This document shows positions 1 to 10,607 of a stretch of DNA of 64,000 bases, piece after piece. The stretch comes from Peromyscus leucopus (Eukaryota > Chordata > Mammalia > Rodentia > Cricetidae). Positions within the stretch are counted from its first letter, which is position 1. Every line of letters starts with the position of its first letter. Position numbers and translations under genes: made by a program. The notes beneath the pieces were generated by a model. It made no database searches. It saw only the letters and a list, made by a program, of their open reading frames with translations, and was not told the origin of the DNA. The stretch lies in the NCBI RefSeq assembly GCF_004664715.2, contig NC_051086.1, forward strand, positions 77,173,164 to 77,237,163. The letters are read 5' to 3'.

Positions 1-350
1 TTGGAAATGTGTTCATTCACAAATTATTTTGTAATATCACATGTAGGGAGCTAAGTGCTTTAATATCCATGGCAATTCATTAGCTGTGTGTGGAGGGATG
101 GTTAATAACAACCATAAGACGTGGTCTATGACTGCACGTGGGGCAGATTCCACTACTTCCAAGTTGTTACGAATTACTTTGGAATTATGATTCCCAGATA
201 GTAACAACAAGAAAAACATACCTTGCTTAATGATGAAATGTGAAAATCTAAGTACCTTGGAAGTGTTGATACATAGGTGATCTTGTAAATAATTACATAT
301 TAAAACAAATAACATGACTTTTGGATGTCTCTTATTTCATTTCCATTCTT

Positions 351-903
351 TTTTATTTTATTTATTTTATTTTACAATACTATTCAGTTCTACATAACAG
401 CCACAGATATCCTTGTTCTCCCCCTTCCTGCCTGCCTCCCCTTCCCCCCGGCACACCCCCCTTTCCCACCACCTCCAGATCAAGGCCACCCCCGAGGACT
501 GAGATCGACCTGATAGACTCAGTCCAGGCAGGTCCAGTCCCCTCCTCCCAGATTGAGCCAAGCATCCCTGTATAAGTCCCAGGTTTCAAACAGCTATCTC
601 ATGCAGCGAGCCCAGGACCTGGTACAACTGCCTAGATGCCTCCCAAACAGATCAAGCCAATCAACTGTCTTACCTATTCAGAGGGCCTGATCCAGTTGGG
701 GGCCCCTCAGCCTTTGGTTCATAGTTCATGTGTTTCCATTCATTTGGCTATTTGTTCCTGTGCTTTATCCAACCTTGGTTTCAACAATTCTCGCTCATAT
801 AAACCCTCCTCTTTCTCGCTAATTAGACTCCCAGCGCTCCACCTGGGGCCTAGCCATGGATGTCTGCATCCAGATTCCTCAGTACTTGGATGGGGTTTCT
901 GGT
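351..903 (-). mobile_element. L1 3' UTR, 3' segment of a 5'-inverted insertion
   Basis: Reverse complement of a rodent L1 3' UTR; the poly(A) end is the T-rich run at the left (about 351-374). Together with 904-1347 it forms one insertion flanked by a 14-bp duplication: TCATTTCCATTCTT at 337-350 and TCATTTCCAATCTT at 1348-1361, one mismatch. Open frames here (e.g. 321-575, 636-905) are chance frames in the UTR. L1 identity is firm; subfamily not determined. Confidence 0.85.
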
Positions 904-1347
904 AACCCAGACTCAGAAAGACAAATATGGTATGTACTCACTCATAGGAGGATACTAGATGTGGAACAAGGATGACTGGACTGCTACTCACATCACCAGT
1001 GAGGCTACCTGGAAAACAGGACCCCAAGAAAGACACGGGGATCACCCAATGACGAAGAAATGGATGAGATCTACATGAACAGCCTGGACATGAGTGAGAG
1101 CAATGAACGGCGAGGGTCGAGGGAAAGAGAGCGGGAGATCCCAGCTGGATCAAGAACAGAGAGGGAGAACAAGGAATAGGAGACCGTGGTAAATGGAGAC
1201 CACATGAGAAAAGGAAGAAACAAAGTGCTAGAGAGGCTCACAGAAATCCACAATGATACCCCCACAAAAGACTGCTGGCAATGGTCGAGAGACAGCTGGG
1301 ACGGACCTACTCTGGTGATGGGATGGCCAAACACCCTAATAGTTGTG
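904..1347 (+). mobile_element. L1 ORF2 end/3' UTR, inverted 5' segment of the same insertion
   Basis: Begins with the L1 motif AACCCAGACTCAGAAAGACA, also seen in similar form at 48718 and 50363, and continues into the early 3' UTR in the opposite orientation to 351-903. Order and orientation fit twin-primed reverse transcription: the more 5' part of the L1 is inverted against the 3' part, and one target duplication encloses both. Confidence 0.82.
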
Positions 1348-1361
1348 TCATTTCCAATCTT

Positions 1362-1523
1362 AATGAACAGTTTTCTTTGGTCATTAAATAGTCTTTGAAA
1401 ATATAATTACAATGATTCCATATTAGTCTGTTGAATGAGGTAGTCATAGTTTACAGAAGAAGTTTCAGTTGTTTTCATACATTCTGTTTCATTATATAGT
1501 TATTATTGATGGTGGTGGTTGTG

Positions 1524-1525
<2 letters not shown>
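1362..1525. other. Short unassigned stretch
   Basis: AT-rich flank between the L1 duplication and the TG repeat; no feature recognised. Confidence 0.5.

Positions 1526-1561
<36 letters not shown>
1526..1561. repeat. (TG)n microsatellite
   Basis: About 18 uninterrupted TG units, next to an older B3 SINE whose 3' end probably seeded it. Confidence 0.95.
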
Positions 1562-1562
<1 letters not shown>

Positions 1563-1564
<2 letters not shown>

Positions 1565-1735
1565 GTGTGGGTGTGAATGTGGGTGTGTATATTCAATGCC
1601 GCATGTGGATGTCAGAGGACAACTTTTGGGAGTCAGTTATTTCCTTCCATTGTGGGTTCCAGGAATTGAACTCAGGGTCATCAGTCTTGCATGGCGAGGT
1701 CTTTTAGCCATCTTGCTTTCCCAGTTTTTTCTCTT
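1563..1735 (-). mobile_element. B3 SINE
   Basis: Reverse complement of a B3 element: GTGGATGTCAGAGGACAACT, then GGAATTGAACTCAGGGTCAT and a decayed tRNA-like head (TTTTAGCCATCTTGC). The adjoining TG repeat is the usual 3' neighbour of B3. Confidence 0.8.
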
Positions 1736-1741
1736 TATGTA

Positions 1742-3245
1742 ATCATTTCTGTAACTTCATGGTCACCAATGAATACTTCCTTAGTATAAATTACATGTTA
1801 CTAATTATATAAATATAACATAATACTCTGGGATGATGCTAATCTGTGTTTTACTATGTTATACCTTGTGTGTTTACAAATTGTGTGAAATATTCTAATT
1901 TTCCCTGTTAAAAAAGCTGAAAGGTGTTTACATAAAATTTGAAGAATTTTATATAGAAAACTATTTAGTCATGTGTATTTTTTTCTTTCTAAATGTTACT
2001 CAAATTACTTGTGATATTGATCACTGGAATTTTCATGGGTAGTTCATTACTTCTTTTTTCCCATTCATAAAATGAGCCTTTATTAAGCATTCTTAAGGTA
2101 CTAATGACTGGCAAAATGAACCCTAATGAAGACAGCTGGGTCATTGTATGTGTAAACATTTTTGTCCTACAGAAAATGACATTTTAGCCAACTACATTTT
2201 TTTCTACTTATGTTTTTAGAAAAAGTATATTTCCTTTTCTTTTACACTTTAAATTTTATTTTAAATTTAAGGAAATTAAACAAATCTTAACCAATCTTCT
2301 ACATGTGATTGATTGCTACTGGCCAGAAGCCTTGAGTGTTTGGTTGGAGAAGACAGTGCAGTTTCTTTGAATTTTTTGAGATCAATGAACACAGCTGCAC
2401 CTTTGAGCTAGATGATGATCTCTCAATATTTAATTTCTCATTATGTCTTAATATTTGAAAGAAAAACCTCCTAAATATTTTTCCTGAAACTTGGTGATCC
2501 ATTTTTATGTCCCTTTACTTAAAATAAAATATTGTATTATTTTCATCATTAATTCTTTATTTCTCCTTCCCCTCCCAAAAGTCCTATTGGGAATACAGGT
2601 ATTATGTGTTTTAAGTCTTTATAACTTGCATAATTTCTCAGTCACTTTTTCTCATTTTCATTTCTGTCCTATCTTTATGACTTTTGGAACTATTTCAAAA
2701 TTACATTCTATATTCCATGATTGCTATTTTTTCCTCGTTAATAGAGGTCCATTGCAATTACTTTTGTTGTGTTAGTGGAACAACACAACATGTGGGACAT
2801 GTCTTTGCATATTGGTCAGAGATGATATTAATGGCACAGTATTTATAAACTAGATATTTTAGAAATTTTTTTTCTAAAGACTGATAACTCAAATGTGTGT
2901 TGGATGTAGTACGTCACAAAAAGATGTAGATTGTGGTTGGGGTCTTGTCTACTGATAGCAGGATAATAGTTTCCCCATGGCTTGTTATAAACAGCAGGAG
3001 CCAAATCCTGGAGAAGGAGGTGACCCTATGCAGTGGATCACCCTATATATAAATAAATAGCTAAGAGCAGCAGAAAGCCCATAGCAATCTCACTCAAAAT
3101 CAGCCACCCAACTGTTAGTAAAAAAAAAGTGTAAAAAAAAATAAATAAGAAAGAGAACAAGTGGCAGAGAGGGAAAATTACAAAAACAAAGAAAAAGGCA
3201 TCAATGTGAAATAACTTTAAGCTCATGGGCAATAAATTATAGTAT
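1742..3245. other. Unassigned AT-rich DNA
   Basis: No convincing gene or recognised repeat over about 1.5 kb. Frames of 67 aa (2299-2502, -) and 94 aa (2491-2775, +) lack domain features and look like chance frames. A short A-rich segment lies at 3118-3150. Confidence 0.5.
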
Positions 3246-3247
3246 AA

Positions 3248-3478
3248 AGGCCTGGAGAGATGGCTTAGTAATTAAAAGCACTGAGTGCTTGTCCAGAGGC
3301 CCCAGGTTCCATCCCAAGCATCCTTCTGGCAATGCAAAACCTCTGTAACTAATTCCAGGGAATCTAATGCCTTCTTCTGGCCTCCAACAGCACTGTACGC
3401 ATGTGCAGCATGTACAAACATGCAGATAAAACAGCCATATCAGCCAACTAACATTAATAAATATTAATTTTTAAAATA
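3248..3478 (+). mobile_element. B2/B3-class tRNA-derived SINE
   Basis: Head GGCCTGGAGAGATGGCTTAG with A-box, a diverged B-box (CCAGGTTCCATCCC), the B2/B3 body motif TTCTTCTGGCCTCC, then an A/T-rich tail. Divergence suggests an older copy than the one at 4213. Confidence 0.85.
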
Positions 3479-3575
3479 AAATTAAAAATGATAATGTAAA
3501 ACGAAAATTTGAGAACAAACATATTAATCATTTTTTTAATCTAAATTGTTCCAACTCACTAATTAAGAAATTATT

Positions 3576-3755
3576 GCCGGGCGGTGGTGGCACACGCCTT
3601 TAATCCCAGCCCTCAGGAGGCAGAGCCAAGTGGATCTCTGTGAGTTCGAGGCCAGCCTGGGCTACCAAGTGAGTTCCAGGAAAGGCACAAAGCTACACAG
3701 AGAGACCCTGTCTCGAAAAACCAAAATAAATAAATAAATAAATAAATAAATTATT
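3576..3755 (+). mobile_element. B1 SINE, near full length
   Basis: Starts GCCGGGCGGTGGTGGCACAC and runs through to CCCTGTCTCGAAAAACC. The tail has become (AAAT)n at about 3727-3752. Probable target duplication AAATTATT before the head and after the tail. The GGAAAGGCACAAAGCTACAC segment is the cricetid-type B1 3' part. Confidence 0.95.
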
Positions 3756-4111
3756 CAGATGAAATACACAAGTCAAAATCAAGTTTTTTGCTGAGTACAT
3801 AAATCAATCCAAAATTTAGGTGCTCCCAAATGGCTAAAAAATAAAAAGGAATATCACACCAAGAAAGTGCAAGAAAAAAATAAAACGAGCATCATATTTC
3901 TGATAAAAGAAATGTAGACTTTGCTAAAAAAAAAAAAAACAAACAAACAAAAAAACAAAAAAAAAAACTTAAGCAATACAAGTAAGAAAAGATTGTCTAA
4001 GTTAGCAAATAAAAATATAGGAATCTCAGTTAAATTTGAACTTCATACAGACAATGACTTTTAACAGTGTAATAAAACATGGAACAGTTACAGTAATATA
4101 AAGTTTGCATA
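3756..4111. other. A-rich unassigned DNA
   Basis: AT-rich, with an A-rich simple sequence at about 3925-3968 of (CAAA)n character. No gene seen. Confidence 0.5.
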
Positions 4112-4196
4112 GCTGAGGCTGGGGCAATTGCTCAGTGGGTAGCAACACAGTCTATGCAAGCATGAGGACCTCCGTTAGAATCCCGGGCACTGATCT
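4112..4196 (+). mobile_element. B4/B3-type SINE, 5' part (interrupted)
   Basis: tRNA-like head GGCTGGGGCAATTGCTCAGT, then GCAAGCATGAGGACC and the remnant CCCGGGCACTGATCT. The element resumes after a SINE insertion at about 4560. Confidence 0.7.
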
Positions 4197-4212
4197 AAGA
4201 AGATGGTTGGAG

Positions 4213-4543
4213 GGGCTGGAGAGACGGTTTAGAGTTTAAGAGCACTGGCTGATCTTCCAGAGGTCCTGAGTTCAATTCCCAGCACCCACATAGTGGCTCA
4301 CTGCCATCTGTAATGAGATCTGGCGCCCTCTTCTGGCCTGCAGAGATACAGGCAAACAGAACACTGTATACAGAATGAATGAATGAATGAATGAATGAAT
4401 GAATGAATGAATGAATTTTTGCTGGGCTGTGGTGCGCATGTCTTTAATCCCAGCACTCGGGAGGCAGAGCAAGGAGGATCTCTGTGAGTTCGAGGCCAGC
4501 CTGGGCTACAGAGTGAGTTCCAGGAGAGGCCTAAAGCTACACA
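4213..4543 (+). mobile_element. B2-(TGAA)n-B1 composite within one target duplication
   Basis: A B2 body (GGGCTGGAGAGACGG... to about 4373), a tail converted to (TGAA)n/(GAAT)n to about 4416, then a B1 (GCTGGGCTGTGGTGCGCATG...) ending at CTACACA with no poly(A). The whole unit is flanked by AAGAAGATGGTTGGAG at 4197-4212 and 4544-4559, a perfect 16-bp match. No separate duplication is visible at the B2/B1 junction. A B2-B1 joint retrotransposition or a later deletion could explain it. Confidence 0.85.
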
Positions 4544-4559
4544 AAGAAGATGGTTGGAG

Positions 4560-4715
4560 ATGGCTGTACCCTCAGAGTTGGGTGGCAGAAGTTGATGGAT
4601 ACTGGAAGATTTCTGTCCATTCAGTCTAACCAAATGTCAAAGTTCCAGTTGAACACAAGGCCCTGTCTTAAAAGAATAAAGTAACAGCAGGTGATAGAGA
4701 AAGACACTTAACATC
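4560..4715 (+). mobile_element. B4/RSINE-type SINE, 3' part (resumed)
   Basis: Diverged continuation of the SINE at 4112-4196: TCAGTCTAACCAAATG, CAAGGCCCTGTCTTAAAAG and GATAGAGAAAGACACTTAAC match the B3/B4-type 3' body. The composite insertion at 4213-4543 splits it. Confidence 0.6.
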
Positions 4716-4943
4716 CTTGCTGATCTTTTATTTTGAACCATCTCAGCCTGTGGGGTGTGATTTAGCGACAGCTTTGTCTTGTCTCTTGCCATCATTATCC
4801 CTTCAAGTCTGCTGCTTGCTCCCAGATGTCACCCAGATCCTGGGTCCTGCAGTTGCTGATAGGAAGGAAGAATGCTTAAGTGAGAAGAGTATGACTTGAT
4901 CAACAATATTGTGATTATTTAGAACACATATTTTCTCATAGAC

Positions 4944-5430
4944 TGTGAGTAATATATTATGCACGCTAATAAAGCTTTCCTGGGGACCAGAGAACAGAAC
5001 AGCTACTAGATTATCCATAGAGGGTAGAAAGTGGTAGCACACACGCCTTTAATCTTATCACTTGGGAGGCAGAGATCCGTCTGGATTTCCATAAATTCAA
5101 GGCCACACTGGGAACAGAGCCAGGTGTGCTGGCACATACCTTTAATCCCAGCATTCAAGATCTCACATCTTTGCTTCGGAAGGATACATGCCTTTAATCT
5201 GAGGAAGTTATGGTAGGAAGCAGAAAGGTATATATGATATGAGGACCAGGAACTAGAGTCTTTTAGAAGCAGTTCAACTGAGACACTCAGGGGTGAGGAC
5301 TCAGAGATTTTCAGTCTGAGGATTCATAAAAACAGGATTGGCTGAGGAGTTGGCGAGGTGAGGCTGGCTCTGGCTTGTTCTGTTTCTTTGATATTCCAGT
5401 TTTCACCCCAGTATCTGGCTCTTCCTCTTA
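4944..5430 (+). mobile_element. RMER17-like LTR with embedded B1-like modules, decayed
   Basis: Same family as the better preserved copy at 17155-17694: CTAATAAAGCTTTCC, then B1-like modules (CACACGCCTTTAATC, CATACCTTTAATCCCAGCA), GAGGACCAGGAACTAGA and a 3' part with CTGTTTCTTTGATATTCCAG and TTTTCACCCCAGTATCTGGC. The right boundary is unclear and no duplication is seen. The family name is from memory of rodent class II LTRs and is uncertain. Confidence 0.65.
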
Positions 5431-5840
5431 TAATAGACTATCTTTAAAACTGACTGCTTCCATTGAGGTTCCTTCTATGGTTGCCTCAAAGAGCCCTTCC
5501 CATCTCTTGGAATGTCTCACTGCAGGCAGGACAGGACTCTTCTGTATGCCTGGAGTGGTTGCTGTATTCTGATTACCGTGGGAGGAGCAAAGGAAATATT
5601 TTTCTATTTTTGTATTTATTTAAATATAATATATAATAGTTTTCATATTACATGTGACTAGTTTATAATTATACTTTGTATTGGTAGAAGATAAACTCAG
5701 GTCAAAATATATGTTGTGACACAGTCTAACATATCCCAAAACTGGCGATGAAATTGCTTTTTAGCTGAGGGTGACCTTGAGTTTATGATCTTCATGCAAT
5801 ATTGAAAGATGATATTGCATGAATCAGCCACCACAACATT
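5431..5840. other. Unassigned DNA
   Basis: No gene or clear repeat, apart from a possible continuation of the LTR above. Confidence 0.45.
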
Positions 5841-5844
5841 TATG

Positions 5845-6005
5845 GTGTGCTGAGGATTGAACGCAGTGCTTAATATATGCTAGGTAAACACTCTTCTAGC
5901 AGAGATACACACCAAATCCTTGCTCATTTGATGGTGATAATGGGGACTGAATTCTAGACACTTGCCATGGTAGGGAATCACTCTACAACTAAGCTATATC
6001 TAGTC
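5845..6005 (-). mobile_element. Two ID-like tRNA-SINE remnants in tandem
   Basis: Two successive decayed copies of the reversed ID head: GTGCTGAGGATTGAACGCAG...CTCTTCTAGCAGAGATA (about 5848-5925) and GGGGACTGAATTCTAGACAC...CTCTACAACTAAGCTA (about 5941-6003). Each keeps the order of a reversed B-box then A-box. Confidence 0.6.
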
Positions 6006-6009
6006 CACA

Positions 6010-6992
6010 GCTCTAATACTGATTGAGAATATTACTAGGTAATTACCATCATTAACAGTAAATCAAACTGGAGGAAGCATTATGACTTCCTGAAGAATAT
6101 TTCAGTATCTTTCTTACCTGTGTTTTCCCTCACAGGAGCAACAGAAACATAAGGCTTTTCTTCCAAGTGCAATATGCTATTACAGCAAATATCCCTAAAG
6201 AAAATTGGCCAATTATCCAGACAATCCACTCTTGGATCTTGTTATCAAATAAAGATACATAGGTAATGGTGCCGCACTTGAAACTCTGTTTAAAATTATA
6301 CATTATAGAAGTGTACAAGATGAAATAGTGTGACTTCCAAAGTTATAAAATCCTCTCTCTTGATAAGTTGTTGAATTTGTAGTTGCCTGACCAAACTATA
6401 TATGAAACTCAACTAAATTTTTTTCAAATAATTGCTGTTGCTTTTTGATATTCTGCCAAGCACAGGACCAGCAAGAGGAAACCACACAGGCAAAGTAAGA
6501 ACAAATGCTTGCACATCCTTCTACATGGAGAAAATGTACCTGCGAACAATAAAGAAGCTCAAGCAGCAATAGCAAAGGATTTAGGGAGAAGAATAAAATA
6601 AATTGCTTTAAGTCTGTTTTGGGTAATTAATTTTATGGAAAGAGGCTACTTTGTTTTTCCTGCAATTCCCTGCATTGCTCTACACCGCAATGACAATGAG
6701 GTACATGTTTGGGAAATAATTTTTAGCTTAATTGCAGTAATCAGTGTGCATTCAGTCCAATGATGGCATTTTCTCCTTGTTTTACATGGATATCTTTTTG
6801 TTCTTCTATACTTCTGGTACTGTTTTGCTTTATAATAAAATGTTTTGTAATGTTCCAATTTTTTCCTTGATTTATTGGTGTTTTTTTTTTAAGTTCTTAG
6901 TGGTTATTCTGGGAGTTGCAATTGACACATTGATTTCTAACAATCTATTTCTAATAAATGCAACTTTATGTCAATGGTATACAGATGGCTTT
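6010..6992. other. Unassigned DNA
   Basis: No supported gene. Short frames at 6130-6318 (-) and 6744-7001 (+) carry hydrophobic low-complexity peptides typical of AT-rich DNA. Confidence 0.45.
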
Positions 6993-7343
6993 TGTAGCTG
7001 AAGTTTTCCTGTGCCCCACCCAGTCCACAATCACTCAGACCAAAGTAAACACACAGAGGCTTATATTAATTAAAACTGCTCGGCCATTAACTAGGGCTTT
7101 CCACTGACTAGTCTTACACTTAAGCTCAGCCTGTTTCTGTTAATCTATATGTCACCATGTGTTCCATAGCTTTACCTATGTGCCATTACATGTTGCCTGC
7201 TGGACAGCTTGCTGGCATCTCCTAACTCAGCCTTCCTCTTCCCAGAATTCTCCTTGTTTGCTTATCCCACCTATACTTCCTGCCTGGCTATTGGCCAATC
7301 AGTGTTTTATTAAACCAGCATACAAAAGCATTATTCCATAGCA
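6993..7343 (-). mobile_element. mys-like solo LTR
   Basis: 351 bp, reversed. The left end TGTAGCT and right end CCATAGCA are the 3' and 5' ends of the LTR. Internal family blocks include AAACACACAGAGGCTTATAT, CTTCCTGCCTGGCTATTGGC and CAATCAGTGTTTTATTAAAC; on the minus strand the last holds AATAAAA. Flanks GGCTTT and AACTTT agree at 4 of 6 positions, fitting an old 6-bp duplication. Confidence 0.85.
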
Positions 7344-7402
7344 AACTTTTCTATTATACATTTTGATGAATCATGTAACTTAATTATAATCACTCTATTT
7401 CC

Positions 7403-7425
7403 ATATATATATATATATATATATA
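7403..7425. repeat. (AT)n repeat
   Basis: About ten TA units, with a second short run at about 7444-7453. Confidence 0.85.
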
Positions 7426-7782
7426 GCATGCATTATCCAATTCATATATATATACTCTATCAGGTCCCTTCCCGCATTCCATTCCATACGTCTACAAAGC
7501 TAATGTACTTTCCCCATATGTGACCGAGGACATATGGTTTATGTCTTTCTGTGACTTACTTGATGTAGTCAGCATGATGTTCTGTGGTTTCTCTGTTGCT
7601 GCAAATGACAGATTTTGTTTTTATCGTGATGGAGTCATGTTTCTTTATATAGATACTCCGCTTATTCTTTATTTATTCTCTCCCTGAAGATTTCAATGTT
7701 GCTTCTACAAACCAGCTACTATGAAAAGTGCTGCCAAAACAATGAGTGTATACATGAGGGGGCGGGGAGGTGGGGGGGGTGT

Positions 7783-7922
7783 TTAAAGACAGGGCTTCTT
7801 TGTTTAACTCTCACTGTCCTGGAACTCACTCTGTAGACCATGCTGTCCTCATACTCACAGAGATCTGCCTGCCTCTGCCTCCAAAGTGCTGGGATTAGAG
7901 TCATGAGCCACCACTGCCCAGC
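7783..7922 (-). mobile_element. B1 SINE, diverged
   Basis: Reverse complement: AGACAGGGCTTCTTTG, CCTGGAACTCACTCTGTAGA, CTGCCTCTGCCTCCAAAGTG, ending CCACCACTGCCCAGCC. A short G-rich run (7758-7780) precedes it. Confidence 0.85.
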
Positions 7923-8109
7923 CAGCAAGCATATTTTTAATATAAAGATCTTATCTTCCTTGATCTTCTCTATGAGGGGTCATGTGTGTTCATGCATGTG
8001 CAGGTGAACATATGTGAGCAATTATATGCAAACGTGTGGATGCAGAAGCCAGATTCCAACCTTGGATATTGTTCTTCAGGAGTAATGTATGTACTTTGTT
8101 TTCTTCACT

Positions 8110-8337
8110 GTTTACTGTTGTTGTTTTTTTGAGACAGAGACTCAAACTTGAACCGGAGACTCACTTGAAATGAGGCTTGCTGGCTGGTCAGTGAACAAGG
8201 GATTCTCCTAGCCCTGCCTCCCCAGCACTGAGATTACAACTACATCATCACACTTAGCTTTTAACAAGGTTGCTGGGAACCAAACTCAGTGCTTGCATAG
8301 AAAGTACTTTATCCAATGAGCTCTCTCTAGTCCCTGG
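8110..8337 (-). mobile_element. B4-type composite SINE (B1-like plus ID-like), old
   Basis: B1-like left part (GAGACAGAGACTC, CCTGCCTCCCCAGCACTGAG) then a reversed tRNA-like head (GCTGGGAACCAAACTCAGTG, ATCCAATGAGCTCTCTCTAG). The B1-ID order seen on the minus strand fits B4. Confidence 0.55.
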
Positions 8338-8339
8338 GT

Positions 8340-9384
8340 TTCTTTATGATTATAAGCTGACTTCTATAGCTCTATGACTATTTTAAAATAAAAATCTCAG
8401 ACAAAATATTTATCTTTAAAAATAAATGAATTTATATTTTAAAATTTTAATAAGTAAATTTATACTCATAAATTTGTATTTTATGCATATTTATATTTTA
8501 TAAATTTATAAAATTTATATATCATACTTTATGAATTTATCTTTATAAAATCTCAAATAAAATATTGCTTCATATTAGTGTCTATACTAATGTTTATATC
8601 AACTGTGTAGTTATTTTTACATTTTATTTCTGTCTGAAATATCCCCTTTAATATTTTATAAGAAGATTGTGTCAGATACTAATAATGCTGTTTCTTAAAT
8701 GTCTGGAGATATTTCAACATTCCCTTTAGTTTTGAAAGTTGATTTTGCATGATATAAAATTCTCCTTCAATGACCTTTTCCTCTCATCACTTTGTACAAT
8801 CTACCTGATTACTTTCTACACTCCATAGTTTCAGACAAGACATTATCTATTATTCAGCCATTAAGGGATCCTTTGCATGTGATAAGTCACACTTGCTTAT
8901 TTTAATATTCTCTTTTAGACCTTAGCAGCCTATGATCTATCAAAATATAGATTTCATTACATTTATGCCACTAGACTTTTTTCAGCTTCTTGGATGTGGA
9001 TTCATATTTCAATGGCTTTTATCACTTCTCCCATTAATCATTCTGTTCCTCTCACATTTTACGTCCTTTCTGGGCCTTTCACTGATCTGTGTGCTATGTG
9101 CATAATGGCATCTCATCAGACACCAACATTGTGTTCTGCCTTATTAATCACTTTTAATGTCCAACTCTCAAACTGAATAATTCCAATTACCCTGTAGTCT
9201 CAAAATCATGGATCTCTCTTCTGGTTCACACTGATTGTTAATTCCTTTGATTACATTTTTTACATTTATTTTGTTTTGATAACCTCATTCATGACTACTT
9301 ACTGTATTTATATCATGTTCATACCACCTGCCCCTTGACCACACTCTATAAATAAAGCTGAGTCACCCATTTAGTATTGCTTCT
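8340..9384. other. Unassigned AT-rich DNA
   Basis: Very AT-rich at 8390-8560, with runs of TAAATTTATA type. No gene or clear repeat. The 60-aa frame at 8994-9176 has no support. Confidence 0.5.
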
Positions 9385-9895
9385 AGATGTATGTACTTGA
9401 GATTGTATAAACTAACAGGGGCCTTGTTTCTGGAGAAGAAATTCTCTAGGAAGCCATGTATTGCCTGCCCTCATCAGAAGTCTTGTGATGTTCTGCCCAT
9501 CCATGTTAGGATGCCAAGTGAATTTGTCATTATACAAATCTTGTTTAAGGACCATGTCATTGAGATTTCATAGGTGCGGCTGCCTGCCATATGTAGAAGT
9601 ACTCTCTCAGAGCAGACACCCTGCTCTTTTGCCCCTTCTTCCATGATACTTTCTGATTTTTAGGTGTAGGTGTCTCGTTGTCAATGTAGCAGTTGGGGAA
9701 AGACATCTAGGATATCCAGTAGTGAGTTTTTCTCTGCGTTTGACCAGTTGTGAATTTCTGTAATGTTCTGAATGTGCTGCAAAAAAAAAGCTTCTTTGAT
9801 GAAGGGTGAGAACAACATTCACCTGTGGATTGAAGGACAGATATTTAGGATGAAGTTGAGGATTACACTAGTTTAGAATACTGAGAGCAGTAGAT
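9385..9895 (-). mobile_element. L1 (Lx-type) 3' UTR fragment
   Basis: Shares blocks with the L1 fragment at 21365-22890, such as the region around TGCTGCAAAAAAAAAGCTTC, followed by GATGAAGGGTGAGAACAACA and then GTTTAGAATACTGAGAGCAG. Frames at 9391-9646 and 9607-9822 are chance frames within it. Confidence 0.6.
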
Positions 9896-9899
9896 TCTC

Positions 9900-10437
9900 C
9901 AATAGTTTCCATGTTTTTAACAGTCTTGGATAACTGACTAGGATTACAGTACCAAGCATGAACTTTATCAAAACTTTTAGCCCAAAATATGTGTTTTCTT
10001 TTTATATTTTCGGAATGACATGCACTGTCTGGTGAGATATTGGAATTGTTTTGCTTCTTCCTATTTTCCGTGGCATTTGTTAGTCTAATGTCTGGCTTCC
10101 TCAAGGAAAGTTTTACTGATTTAGTTTCTTTCTGCTTCCTGCCCCACCCCCTTAAATATGAGCAATAACTTGCTTCCATATAAAGTTTATAATATTCTGT
10201 GTAAATCTCAATTCAATATTCAGAACATTATAGTATAACAATCTAGAAATGAGATTCAACCCTTTTGGGGGTTTACTTTTACCCTCTTTTACAATTGTTC
10301 ACTCACTTCCTCATTTGTCAATGTCTGCATTCATTGTTCTCATGGTTATTGCAGTCACTGCTTCATGGACCCAGTGACAAGCTAATGATTAGAAAGTGAT
10401 TTCCTTACTTTCTTTGCACTAATAAATTACCCAACTT
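9900..10437. other. Unassigned DNA
   Basis: Holds a 103-aa frame on the minus strand (9868-10179) with no recognisable domain. The left side may be L1 3' UTR. Confidence 0.4.
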
Positions 10438-10498
10438 CTGTGTGTGTGTGTGTGTATGTGTGCATGTGCACATGTATGTGTGCATATGTTCATGTTTT
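10438..10498. repeat. (TG)n-rich imperfect repeat
   Basis: TGTG runs degrading into TGCATG and TATGTG variants. Confidence 0.85.
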
Positions 10499-10578
10499 AG
10501 TGTCTGAGAATACTTTTAGTCTTTATTTTCCATTTGTAAAAACCTGCAGTTATCTAGAGGTGAGATATTGTTTATTTT

Positions 10579-10607
10579 ATCATCATCATCATCATCATCA
10601 TCATCAG
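10579..10607. repeat. (ATC)n repeat
   Basis: Nine to ten consecutive ATC/TCA units. The poly-histidine in the frame at 10440-10661 comes from this repeat. Confidence 0.95.

Noticed and set aside
3720..3760. Possible CRISPR or bacterial-type direct repeats from short tandem motifs
   Set aside because: These are SINE-tail microsatellites; the window is clearly mammalian and no spaced repeats with unique spacers occur.
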